A stretch of 18,597 nucleotides of DNA from DAOSCP01 sp035379625 (GTDB lineage: Bacteria > Bacteroidota > Ignavibacteria > Ignavibacteriales > DAOSCP01). The position numbers were made by a program, and so were the translations under genes. The stretch is from the NCBI GenBank assembly GCA_035379625.1, contig DAOSVM010000042.1, positions 1-18,597 of the forward strand, in the 5' to 3' direction. Positions 1 through 7,908 of this stretch are shown piece by piece. The notes beneath the pieces were generated by a model, which did not search any database, had not been told where the DNA came from, and saw only the letters and a list, made by a program, of their open reading frames with translations. Position 1 is the first letter of the stretch. Each line of letters opens with the position of its first letter.

Positions 1-224
1 AGTTCTCCATTATTTACAGATAATCTTTTAAGTAAAACGACAAAAGAACCAAGGAAAACTGAATCAATAAAATTTACTGCTGATAAATCGATTATAACTT
101 TCTTGTATTGAGATACAATACCATCCAAACTAGCTTTAAAGTTCTCTACATTTGCCATTGTTGCTCTATCAATATTTAATTTTAGTACAACTGTACTACC
201 ATCTGTTTTTAATATTTCTAACAT
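1..224 (-). CDS. STAS-domain protein (anti-sigma factor antagonist-like), 3' end outside window
   Basis: The first 74 residues are visible and the gene runs off the left edge. The pattern is that of a STAS domain: an N-terminal strand (MLEILKTDG), the strand-helix core VIIDLSAVNFIDS, then LGSFVVLLKRLS. In SpoIIAA/RsbV-type antagonists the motif after the strand is D-S-S-G, and the second Ser is phosphorylated by the partner anti-sigma kinase. Here it reads D-S-V-F, so the usual phosphoacceptor is Val. The ATG at 224 is preceded by GGAG with 7 nt spacing. Family knowledge points to partner-switching regulation of a sigma factor or another output. No anti-sigma kinase or PP2C phosphatase lies in the window. 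The gene is divergent from a hybrid histidine kinase, with 86 bp between the two start codons. STAS assignment is fairly sure; the specific role is unknown. Confidence 0.8.
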   Translation of the reverse strand, partial: MLEILKTDGSTVVLKLNIDRATMANVENFKASLDGIVSQYKKVIIDLSAVNFIDSVFLGSFVVLLKRLSVNNGE

Positions 225-242
225 GGGACATCTCCAAATTTG

Positions 243-293
243 TTAATTTCAATTTTAAAATATAAAAAAAATATATTAATTTCAATTTAAAAA
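243..293. repeat. Two-copy direct repeat between divergent STAS and kinase genes
   Basis: The 13-mer TTAATTTCAATTT occurs at 243 and again at 276. Each copy is followed by an A-rich run, and the period is 33 bp, close to three helical turns. It fills most of the 86 bp divergent intergenic region. It could be a tandem operator or simply low-complexity AT sequence; no known binding motif was recognised. Confidence 0.45.
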
Positions 294-310
294 TAACAAA
301 CAGTTTGAAT

Positions 311-3300
311 ATGAAAAATTTTTTTATTTTTATCACGCAGAAAAAAAATATATTTTATTTTACTTTAATAAATATATTATTTATCATTTTATTAACTACA
401 TATCATTATCAAAACATTTATCGAAATTATAATAAATATTATACAAATTTAGTATCAACCGAAATTTATAAACTATACTACGATTTTTTATTTAATGGCA
501 ACAATAATGTTATCCCATTAAAACAAAATAATATTATCAACAATACTTTAACTCCAGCTGAACAAATCTATTTTAGCTTATTACTTGAAAATAAAAATAG
601 GACATATAAGTTTATTGCATTTAATGATAATTTATATTTTATTAAATATTTAAATAACGTTATTTATTTAAAAAAAGTATCAAAAGTTCAAATACTAAAA
701 TTTCTAGACCTACAATCTGATGATAGTAATTCATCTATTCCTATAGTTTTTGTTGCAGACAATAACGTTTCAGTTTTGTTTAATGTTAAAGTATCTCCTT
801 CCCTGACATCAGAATTATTATTATTAATATTACTAATTTCATCTTTCTTATCATTTATTACTTTATTTTTAACTTATGAAATATCACAAAATTATCAAGC
901 AAATCTTCTACATGATATAACGAATTTATTTTCAAATATTTTTCCCCAACAAAATCAAAATTATAACTCATTAAATGATGTTTTTATTTATATACAAAAT
1001 TTTATTGTTAATCTTCAGAACAAATTATATTTACTTTCCAACATTGATATAAATTCAATTTACATATATTTAAATCAAAATCTTCAAATTGTAAATTATG
1101 GTAAAAAAACTGAAGAATATTTTAAATCTATTTTCAATATCAATATAAAAAATCAAGAAGCAATTATTGAATATCTTTATAAATTTGATAATAATTTAGC
1201 TTATTTAGATAAAAGTCTGTTAGTTCAACCATTGGATTTCCATTTAATTTTAAATGATAAATATTTATTATTCAACTTCAAACCCACCGAAAACAATTTA
1301 ATCCTCTTAACAATTAAAGATGAAACTTTGAAAATTACAAACGAGATCAAATTAAATAAACATAAAGAAGTTTTAAATAAACTTTTTGAATCCACTAATA
1401 ATTTCTTTGTTCTTATTGATAACAAATTAAGAATATATAAATATAGCAATTCACTTCTAAGAATATTGGAAAGAAATAAAGAAGAAGTTGATAATAAATT
1501 TTTATTAGAATTTGTAAAAAGTTCTTATTTAAATCTTTTTAACAATTTTATAAATAAAATTTCTAATAATCCAAACCTCCTAAATGAAAAAATCCTATTA
1601 CAACTGAAAACTAAATCCAATGTAAGTATTGATTACGAGCTCAATTATAGAAATAAATTAATTATAAATAAAAATATTTACTATCTAATAACTGGTAGAA
1701 ATATAGTTGAGAAAAAACAAATTGAATCTAAATTCACAATCTTACAAAGTGCAATTGATTCTTCAACTTTACCAATTATCATTACAGATCCTAATATTGT
1801 TGATAACCCGATAGTATATGTTAATAAAGCTTTTGAAGAATTAACAGGCTACAGCAAAGAAGAAGTTATAAATTTAAACCCAAGATTTTTATATAGAGAA
1901 GATAAACAACAACCAAACTTAGAATTAATCAAAAATTCTATACAAAAAGCTTTACCTTGCAAAACTATATTACGTAATTATAAAAAAGATGGAACATTCT
2001 TCTGGAATGAAATACAAATATCTCCAATTTTTGATAACAATGGTAATTTATCAAACTATATTGCTTATCTTCACGATATTACTCAAGATATTATATTGCA
2101 GGAGCAATTGCTTGAAGCTAAAGAAAAAGCAGAAGCAGGTTTTAAATCACGTTCCGAATTTTTAACTATTATGTCACATGAAATAAAAACACCTTTAAAT
2201 GGTATTCTAGGAATACTAAATATTCTTGAAAATTCTAAATTAACTAATGATCAAATTAATCTCATTAACATAATAAAGAAAAATAGTACAAATTTATTGA
2301 ATATTCTTAACAATATTTTACAATATACTAATTTAATTTCTGGCAAAGCAAATATTCATACTTCTAAAATCAAATTACAAAATTTATTAACTGAACTCTT
2401 CTCTTCATATATATCAGTAGCATCACAAAAAGGGATTGATTTTTATGTTTATTTTGATCCCAAAATTACTTACTCTGTAAAGATAGACTATGAAAAATTT
2501 AAGGATATGCTTTCTCATATTTTAAGCAATGCTTTAAAATTTACCGACAATGGTTTTGTGGGGTTTTCAATAAAAGAATTGAACCGTACTGATACTTTTG
2601 TAACATTATCAATTTCAATTTTTGATACTGGTATAGGTATTGATAATAATAACTTACCTAATATCTTTAACCCTTTTTATCAGGTAGATTCATCCAACAA
2701 ACGTAAATACGGTGGCATTGGTATAGGACTTGCTATTGTTAAAGAAATTGCGAATCTTTTTGATGCAACATTTTGGATAGATAGTAAAATAGGAAACGGA
2801 ACAACATTTCATTTAACTCTAAAGATGGAATATGAAGAATCCAGTACCGAAAATAACACCGAGTTAATTAACTCATTGAAGAAGATGTCATATTTATTGA
2901 TTTATGATAATCCGAAGTTAGAAGAATATTATAATGAAACATTTGCTGACTTATTTAATGTCTTTCATTCCATTGATTATGAATCTTTTATTGATAATCC
3001 ATTACCACCATTCGATGTTTTAGATGTTGACGTATCAAACTCAAATCTAAATAAATTAACTTTTAAAGATGTTAGTGCATATAAATATAAATTGTTAGTG
3101 TTAAGTAAGAAATTTTCTAATAATACTAATTTACCTACCATTTCAAAAACTTATAATGTAATTTATAAACCTTTTACTTGCAAAGCATTATTTAATGTTT
3201 TATATAAAAATGAAGATACCGCACAGCAAAAATCTGCGGAAAAAACTAATCAACTTAAAATACTTATAGCTGAAGATAATAAATTAAATCAAAAAGTCGC

Positions 3301-4045
3301 TGGTTTTATATTTTCAAAATTAGGTTATAATGTTGACTTTGCAAATGATGGATTTGAAGCTATTTTAAAAGCTAAAGAAAATACCTATGATTTTATTTTT
3401 ATGGATTTGCAAATGCCAGAAGTCGATGGTTTTGATGCAACAAAACAAATACTCAAAGATAAAGATATTGTCAAAAAACCCATCATTATAGCAATGACTG
3501 CCAATACTCAAGAAGATGATAAACTTAAATGTATAGAAGCTGGTATGGTTGACTTTATCACAAAACCAATAACACCCGATATGGTTGAAAATGTAATTTC
3601 AAAATTTTTGGTATCTTCACCTACGTCTACAGATGAAAAGCAACAAACAAAAGAAAATACATCAAAAGAAAACATATCGGAAAATTATTTATATTTTGAT
3701 GAAAACCAATTTAAAAATACCTTCAATCTAGAAACTGATAAAGATTTTGCTTTAGAAATGCTTGATTTATTTACAATTCAAGCTGAAAAATCATTCCAAG
3801 AAATTAAAAAAGCATTTGAAGAAAAAGATTTTGAAAAAATTAGAAGTATTGCACATCAATTAAAAGGTTCATCAGGAAATTTAGGTGCTTCTAAGTTTCA
3901 CGATTTATGCGCAAATATTGATAAAGAAATAAAACAAAAAATATTTGATAATATACCCGATTATATTAATAAACTTGAGTATATTACAATCAAAACAATT
4001 GAAGAAATTAGTAAATATATTCAATATTTGAAGAACACTAAATAG
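311..4045 (+). CDS. Membrane-bound hybrid sensor histidine kinase (PAS-HisKA-HATPase-REC-HPt)
   Basis: A 1244-residue multistep phosphorelay kinase that should autophosphorylate and pass phosphate His-Asp-His within one chain. In order: TM1 about 14-32; an extracytoplasmic segment of about 135 residues; TM2 about 169-188; two weak PAS-like regions (about 240-345 and 355-465); a clear PAS/PAC (about 478-600); HisKA with His623 in SHEIKTPLNG; HATPase with Asn740, DTGIGI (Asp772) and the glycine-rich GIGIGLAI; a degenerate receiver-like segment (about 870-975); a full receiver with an IAEDN acidic pocket, Asp1032 in MDLQMP and the KP lysine; and a C-terminal HPt with His1182 in HQLKGSSGNLG. All catalytic residues are present. 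The ATG at 311 is preferred over a TTG six bases upstream; neither has a visible Shine-Dalgarno. The 3' end overlaps the convergent gene by 8 bp. Ligand and downstream regulator are not evident. Confidence 0.93.
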   Translation: MKNFFIFITQKKNIFYFTLINILFIILLTTYHYQNIYRNYNKYYTNLVSTEIYKLYYDFLFNGNNNVIPLKQNNIINNTLTPAEQIYFSLLLENKNRTYKFIAFNDNLYFIKYLNNVIYLKKVSKVQILKFLDLQSDDSNSSIPIVFVADNNVSVLFNVKVSPSLTSELLLLILLISSFLSFITLFLTYEISQNYQANLLHDITNLFSNIFPQQNQNYNSLNDVFIYIQNFIVNLQNKLYLLSNIDINSIYIYLNQNLQIVNYGKKTEEYFKSIFNINIKNQEAIIEYLYKFDNNLAYLDKSLLVQPLDFHLILNDKYLLFNFKPTENNLILLTIKDETLKITNEIKLNKHKEVLNKLFESTNNFFVLIDNKLRIYKYSNSLLRILERNKEEVDNKFLLEFVKSSYLNLFNNFINKISNNPNLLNEKILLQLKTKSNVSIDYELNYRNKLIINKNIYYLITGRNIVEKKQIESKFTILQSAIDSSTLPIIITDPNIVDNPIVYVNKAFEELTGYSKEEVINLNPRFLYREDKQQPNLELIKNSIQKALPCKTILRNYKKDGTFFWNEIQISPIFDNNGNLSNYIAYLHDITQDIILQEQLLEAKEKAEAGFKSRSEFLTIMSHEIKTPLNGILGILNILENSKLTNDQINLINIIKKNSTNLLNILNNILQYTNLISGKANIHTSKIKLQNLLTELFSSYISVASQKGIDFYVYFDPKITYSVKIDYEKFKDMLSHILSNALKFTDNGFVGFSIKELNRTDTFVTLSISIFDTGIGIDNNNLPNIFNPFYQVDSSNKRKYGGIGIGLAIVKEIANLFDATFWIDSKIGNGTTFHLTLKMEYEESSTENNTELINSLKKMSYLLIYDNPKLEEYYNETFADLFNVFHSIDYESFIDNPLPPFDVLDVDVSNSNLNKLTFKDVSAYKYKLLVLSKKFSNNTNLPTISKTYNVIYKPFTCKALFNVLYKNEDTAQQKSAEKTNQLKILIAEDNKLNQKVAGFIFSKLGYNVDFANDGFEAILKAKENTYDFIFMDLQMPEVDGFDATKQILKDKDIVKKPIIIAMTANTQEDDKLKCIEAGMVDFITKPITPDMVENVISKFLVSSPTSTDEKQQTKENTSKENISENYLYFDENQFKNTFNLETDKDFALEMLDLFTIQAEKSFQEIKKAFEEKDFEKIRSIAHQLKGSSGNLGASKFHDLCANIDKEIKQKIFDNIPDYINKLEYITIKTIEEISKYIQYLKNTK

Positions 4046-4700
4046 TTAGATATATATCATAAATTCTATAAAAAAATTCTAATTCTTTTTCATCTATTGT
4101 AAATAATACTTGATCAGCTAAAATATCTAATATAATAATAGCATTTATACTACCATCCATATATGAACTTTCTCTTATTTTATTACAAATAGCTTTATTT
4201 ATATCTCTAATATTCGAATATATATTGATTAAATTTTCAAATCCCCAATCAGTCGGTAGATCTTTATTCATTCTTAAATATTGTCCCAGCAAATACATTC
4301 CCATTACTCTAAACTGTGTCTCCTCAATACTAGAAAATGGTAGGTGAAACCTAGCCATAGGATATAAATACTTAAAAACAGGACAACCACTTGTTGGCAT
4401 AATTATACCTAATAAACTTCGAGCCCCTTCCTGCAAACTACATTTTTTTGTGTAAGTTCTGTATGGAGTTATAACTTCGACTGAAATATTTTCATATGAA
4501 GGAAATTTACCAAAAAATTCTATATATTCAATTAATTTTTTGTATAGTATACATTTATTTTCATTATTATTAATACAATCTAGGCAATTGTTCTTTTCAA
4601 ATGGACATTTTTCTTCTTTATCATCAAAAATAATTTTATAACTTTTAGTTTCTGCGTTATTAATATAGAATTTATATTCAATAAAATATTTTTCATCCAT
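4038..4700 (-). CDS. Conserved uncharacterised protein with N-terminal cysteine cluster (DUF6901-like)
   Basis: A 220-residue soluble protein of unknown function. Visible features are a Cys cluster (Cys32, Cys39, Cys42, Cys50; spacing C-x6-C-x2-C-x7-C), Cys87 in CSLQEGARSLLGI, and Cys106 in MPTSGCP followed by PMARFHLPF. The central block matches what I remember of the DUF6901 family; that label is from memory. The Cys spacing would suit a metal or Fe-S site, but the family is not shown to bind one. There is no signal peptide or membrane segment. This is the last gene of the pdxJ-led run. Its ATG overlaps the end of the preceding gene by 8 bp (ATGGATGA) and sits behind a strong Shine-Dalgarno, so the two are probably translationally coupled. 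Confidence 0.75.
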   Translation of the reverse strand: MDEKYFIEYKFYINNAETKSYKIIFDDKEEKCPFEKNNCLDCINNNENKCILYKKLIEYIEFFGKFPSYENISVEVITPYRTYTKKCSLQEGARSLLGIIMPTSGCPVFKYLYPMARFHLPFSSIEETQFRVMGMYLLGQYLRMNKDLPTDWGFENLINIYSNIRDINKAICNKIRESSYMDGSINAIIILDILADQVLFTIDEKELEFFYRIYDIYLTI

Positions 4701-5457
4701 TTTCCCCTCCTTTTATATTCATATCCCAATGACATAATGCAAAATCATATTTCAAAGGATCATCATTATTTATTTTTTTCATATAATCAGTAAAAGACTT
4801 TGCAATTCTTAAATTTGGACTTGAAAATTTAATATCTGTATAATTTTTAATAATTTTACTTAAATGAATATCAATGGGATAAATCAACTGATTAGGTTTA
4901 ATAAAATTATAAATTCCAAAGTCTATATTATCTTTTCTAACCATCCACCTAAAAAAGAGAAATAATCTTTTACAATTTGTGTTTTTACTAATATTAGGAA
5001 ATAAAAATTTTAATCCGTGAGTAATATTATTATCTTGAGATTCTAAAAAATTTAAAAATAATTTATATAATTCAATACAATAATCTTCTAAATTATTAAC
5101 TTTTAGCTTATAGAAATAATTTCCAATACTGTTATATTTTAAAGTAATATGTTTTAAAAATCTAAGAAGAATTTCTATATCATTTTTTGTCTGGAATCTA
5201 TAATAAATTTCATTATTTAGCAAATTAAAATTTTTTATTGCGTAGTATGGTTCATAATTAAAAATATCAAGAAGATGAAAAAGAAATTTCTTTATTTGTT
5301 TTATACTACCATAAGCAAATAGAGCTGAAATAAAAGAAAATAATTCGATATCATTTTCATATTTCAACTTTTTACAAACTAATACAGGATCGTCATACTC
5401 TTCATTATTGTATTTATTGTATAATTCTTCTAAGAATTCATAATTTAATATTAACAT
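4693..5457 (-). CDS. TIGR02757/DUF2400 family protein
   Basis: A 254-residue protein of a conserved but functionally undefined family. Recognised blocks are FSFISALFAYGSIKQI (about 40-55), RLFLFFRWMVRKDNIDFGI (about 164-182), YPIDIHLSKI (about 193-202) and DPLKYDFALCH (about 233-243), the usual landmarks of TIGR02757 at about full length. The Lys163 region followed some 30 residues later by P-I-D-I-H-L resembles the Lys/Asp layout of HhH-GPD DNA glycosylases such as endonuclease III (VDTHIFR). That is my inference and no activity is claimed. There is no signal peptide. The ATG lies 3 nt after the stop of the pseudo-kinase gene with no obvious Shine-Dalgarno. Its 3' end overlaps the next gene by 8 bp. 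Confidence 0.88.
   Translation of the reverse strand: MLILNYEFLEELYNKYNNEEYDDPVLVCKKLKYENDIELFSFISALFAYGSIKQIKKFLFHLLDIFNYEPYYAIKNFNLLNNEIYYRFQTKNDIEILLRFLKHITLKYNSIGNYFYKLKVNNLEDYCIELYKLFLNFLESQDNNITHGLKFLFPNISKNTNCKRLFLFFRWMVRKDNIDFGIYNFIKPNQLIYPIDIHLSKIIKNYTDIKFSSPNLRIAKSFTDYMKKINNDDPLKYDFALCHWDMNIKGGENG
4706..4713 (-). promoter_or_regulatory. Strong Shine-Dalgarno for the Cys-cluster gene, inside the upstream gene
   Basis: AAAGGAGG lies 5 nt before the ATG at 4700, within the last codons of the preceding DUF2400-type gene. Several neighbouring genes have no visible ribosome binding site, so this unusually good one fixes the start and suggests strong or coupled translation. Confidence 0.75.
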
Positions 5458-5460
5458 AAT

Positions 5461-7053
5461 TTAAAGTGTTAAAGAAATTTTGAAATAATTTTCTTCATAA
5501 AAATATTTTATTTCACAATGCAAAATATTATTAATCTGTTTTAGTGTGTTATAATAAATTAAGTATTTGTAATCAAAGTTTGTATTATTGAATAAATCAA
5601 TTTCCTCATTATATAAATTATATTTTATTAATTCATTTATATTTAACTCATTTGAATACAATAATATATCAACCTGCAACAAATTATTTTCATTTGTAGT
5701 AAGAAGAATTTTTATTTCATTAAGTTTTATTATATTTTTATAAAATTGTATACTATAAATTAAATATTTATCTAAAATCCACTCATCAATAAATATAAAT
5801 TCTGACGAATGACTATCATTTATGATGAAAATTTTATCAAAGATTGAACTTAGTATTATTTGAATTTTTTCACAATATTTTTTCAACTCGATTTTACTTC
5901 TCAAACTGTTAACTTCCGTAATACTGAATGTTGTCCAATCTATTAAAGCATGTATAATAGTGTTGAGCTGTTGTGCGGCTTTATTGATTACGTTAACTAA
6001 TTCTAAATTACCATTAGATAATTCAGATTCCAATATTTCAGAAATCCCTATAATATCATTTAATGGATTGATTAATTCTCTGGAAATATTACCAATTACT
6101 TCGTTCCTAAAGGTAAAAAGTTGATATTGTTTATTTTTTAAAATAGATATTTCTTTAATAAGTTTATCTTGCATCGTATTATCAATAAAAACTTCAATAA
6201 CAAATGATTTGTTATCAGTTTCTAAGAAATTACTAAATAGCAAAATTGGATATATATTATCATTGATATCTTTAAAATATGTTTTTAATGGCGTAGGACT
6301 AAAATTAAAATCAACTATTTCAAAATTATCATCTACATAATTTACGATAAAAAAGTCTCTGTAAGAAGAAATTAGTGTTGCTTTATTTGACCCACTTAAT
6401 TTTTCAGTATAAAGATTTGTATCTAAAATTTCTTTTGTGTCAGGATCAAGTAAAAAGAATCCAATAGGTAAAGTTTCTAGTATATATTTAATTTGATTTA
6501 AAGATTGATTATATTTTAAAGTTTTATCAATAATTTGCTGATTTATAATTTGTTGAGAAGAATCGAATTCTTTATTTTTTCGAGAATTAATTATGTATGA
6601 CGCTAAAGCGATATTACCAATCATTATTGCGTCTTGAATATTTGTTGGTAAACATTCTAATTCAAAATCGCAATAAACTGAAATAATTCCTATTGGTTCA
6701 TTACTTATAACTAATGGAAAAATAAAATTTTTAAATGGAATCTTAAAAAGTTCAGAATCTGTAAACAATATCTGTTTAAAGTTTAGGGATTTTGTTAGAA
6801 TTCCATGATTAAATAATTGAAACATATTATATGTTACACTTTGCTCAAAAGCTTCAGGAATAGTTTTAAGGTTGATAAACCCTTGATTGTTTTGTTTTAA
6901 TGAGAACAAAGCTACAACATTAACAAAGCTAATTGAATTAAGCAACTCCAAATAATTCGATATAATTTGATTTATAGGTAAATTTTTATTATTATAAAAT
7001 AATTCATTATAATTTTTGATTAATCTTGTAACTATGTTATTATAATTATCCAT
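5461..7053 (-). CDS. GAF-PAS sensor with degenerate histidine-kinase core (pseudo-kinase)
   Basis: A 530-residue cytoplasmic sensor with no membrane segment. Residues about 5-155 look like a GAF domain (IFPLVISNEPIGIISVY), 187-292 like a PAS domain (ILETLPIGFFLLDPDTKEIL), and 313-375 like a HisKA dimerisation helix (GNISRELINPLNDIIGISEIL). The phosphoacceptor position of the S-H-E-L-x-x-P-L motif is Arg325 instead of His. The C-terminal part (about 380-530) has the length of a HATPase domain, but I find no N-box Asn, D-x-G-x-G or G2 box. It is therefore predicted to bind ligands and partners without phosphotransfer. Its ATG shares a base with the stop of the HDOD gene (TAATG), so the two are translationally coupled. 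The reading frame is intact for its whole length, which argues against a decayed pseudogene. Confidence 0.85.
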   Translation of the reverse strand: MDNYNNIVTRLIKNYNELFYNNKNLPINQIISNYLELLNSISFVNVVALFSLKQNNQGFINLKTIPEAFEQSVTYNMFQLFNHGILTKSLNFKQILFTDSELFKIPFKNFIFPLVISNEPIGIISVYCDFELECLPTNIQDAIMIGNIALASYIINSRKNKEFDSSQQIINQQIIDKTLKYNQSLNQIKYILETLPIGFFLLDPDTKEILDTNLYTEKLSGSNKATLISSYRDFFIVNYVDDNFEIVDFNFSPTPLKTYFKDINDNIYPILLFSNFLETDNKSFVIEVFIDNTMQDKLIKEISILKNKQYQLFTFRNEVIGNISRELINPLNDIIGISEILESELSNGNLELVNVINKAAQQLNTIIHALIDWTTFSITEVNSLRSKIELKKYCEKIQIILSSIFDKIFIINDSHSSEFIFIDEWILDKYLIYSIQFYKNIIKLNEIKILLTTNENNLLQVDILLYSNELNINELIKYNLYNEEIDLFNNTNFDYKYLIYYNTLKQINNILHCEIKYFYEENYFKISLTL

Positions 7054-7907
7054 TAATTACTCAATAGCATTGCTGATGTTTGTTGGAATTCTGCGACTAA
7101 AATGTTATATATTTTATGGAAGATATCATCTGGTAGTTTTAAATTTGCAACAATTTCTTTATCTGGACGAGGTACGAAATTATCACCAGAATATCCAAGG
7201 CATAAACTTTTTACTAAAATATCTGCCAAATGAATAACACTTACCATTAATTTATCAGCTGAGGTTACAATATTGGGATTATGATGATATCTAATTACAT
7301 TTTTTATATTAGATGGTAATTTCCATTGATCAGCAACCAAACCACCTATAGTTTGATGATTTATTCCTAAAATTTTCAATTCTGCTTCTCTTATTTCAAC
7401 TGCGCTTTCTTCAGAATAAGTGAGAACATTTGCATATTCGTCCGATATATATTCAAAAAAAATCAATTTACCGATATCGTGTAGAACACCTGCTAAAAAA
7501 TAATTATCAAGATTAATATTGCCAACACTTTCACCTATCAATCGGGAAGCAACACCAACAGCTATAGAATGTGCCCAGAAATCAACAGGTTTAAATTTTA
7601 ATAATAATTTGTTTTTTGAAAACATATTCATAATAGAAACAGCGAGTACGAGATTTTTAATTTCATTAAAAACTAAATAAAAAATAGCATTAGATATTGT
7701 ATCTATTTTTGTTGTAAATCCATAATATGCTGAATTAGCAACTTTAATAACTTTAAAAGCTGTAGATTGATCAGATGAAATAATCCTTGCAATTTCATCT
7801 GTAGTTACTAACGGATTTTGCATTGCTTCACTAATAGCAGAATACACTGTTGGTAAAGTAGGTAAATTATTTATATGAGCTAATATTTTATCAGCTACAC
7901 TTGCCAA
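7053..7907 (-). CDS. HDOD-domain protein retaining HD metal-ligand residues
   Basis: A 284-residue cytoplasmic signalling protein. The HDOD signature is plain: LPTLPTVYSAI near the N-terminus, DQSTAFKVIKVANSAYYGF, ISNAIFYLVFNEIKNLVL, then WAHSIAVGVASRLIGE, FLAGVLHDIGKL and VIRYHHNP. Potential metal ligands His113, His143-Asp144, His184 and His208-His209 are all present, as in catalytic HD phosphohydrolases. The GYP motif of cyclic-di-GMP phosphodiesterases is absent. HDOD proteins usually act as signalling partners for kinases, cyclic-di-GMP proteins or chemoreceptors. The start is TTG; the next in-frame Met is at residue 29, inside the domain. The gene lies 1 nt after the HD-GYP-N-like gene and overlaps the pseudo-kinase by 1 nt, which suggests all three work together. 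Confidence 0.9.
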   Translation of the reverse strand: MASVADKILAHINNLPTLPTVYSAISEAMQNPLVTTDEIARIISSDQSTAFKVIKVANSAYYGFTTKIDTISNAIFYLVFNEIKNLVLAVSIMNMFSKNKLLLKFKPVDFWAHSIAVGVASRLIGESVGNINLDNYFLAGVLHDIGKLIFFEYISDEYANVLTYSEESAVEIREAELKILGINHQTIGGLVADQWKLPSNIKNVIRYHHNPNIVTSADKLMVSVIHLADILVKSLCLGYSGDNFVPRPDKEIVANLKLPDDIFHKIYNILVAEFQQTSAMLLSN

Positions 7908-7908
7908 T

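Noticed and set aside
1225..1449. Open frame of 74 codons on the minus strand inside the hybrid kinase
   Set aside because: It is antisense to a well-supported kinase, and no domain was recognised. The same applies to the short frames at 9229-9462 (-), 9786-10019 (+), 11406-11660 (+), 12835-13056 (+) and 14202-14441 (+).
311..4045. Frameshift or gene fusion in the very long kinase
   Set aside because: The frame is continuous, and domains follow the usual order for a hybrid kinase with HPt.
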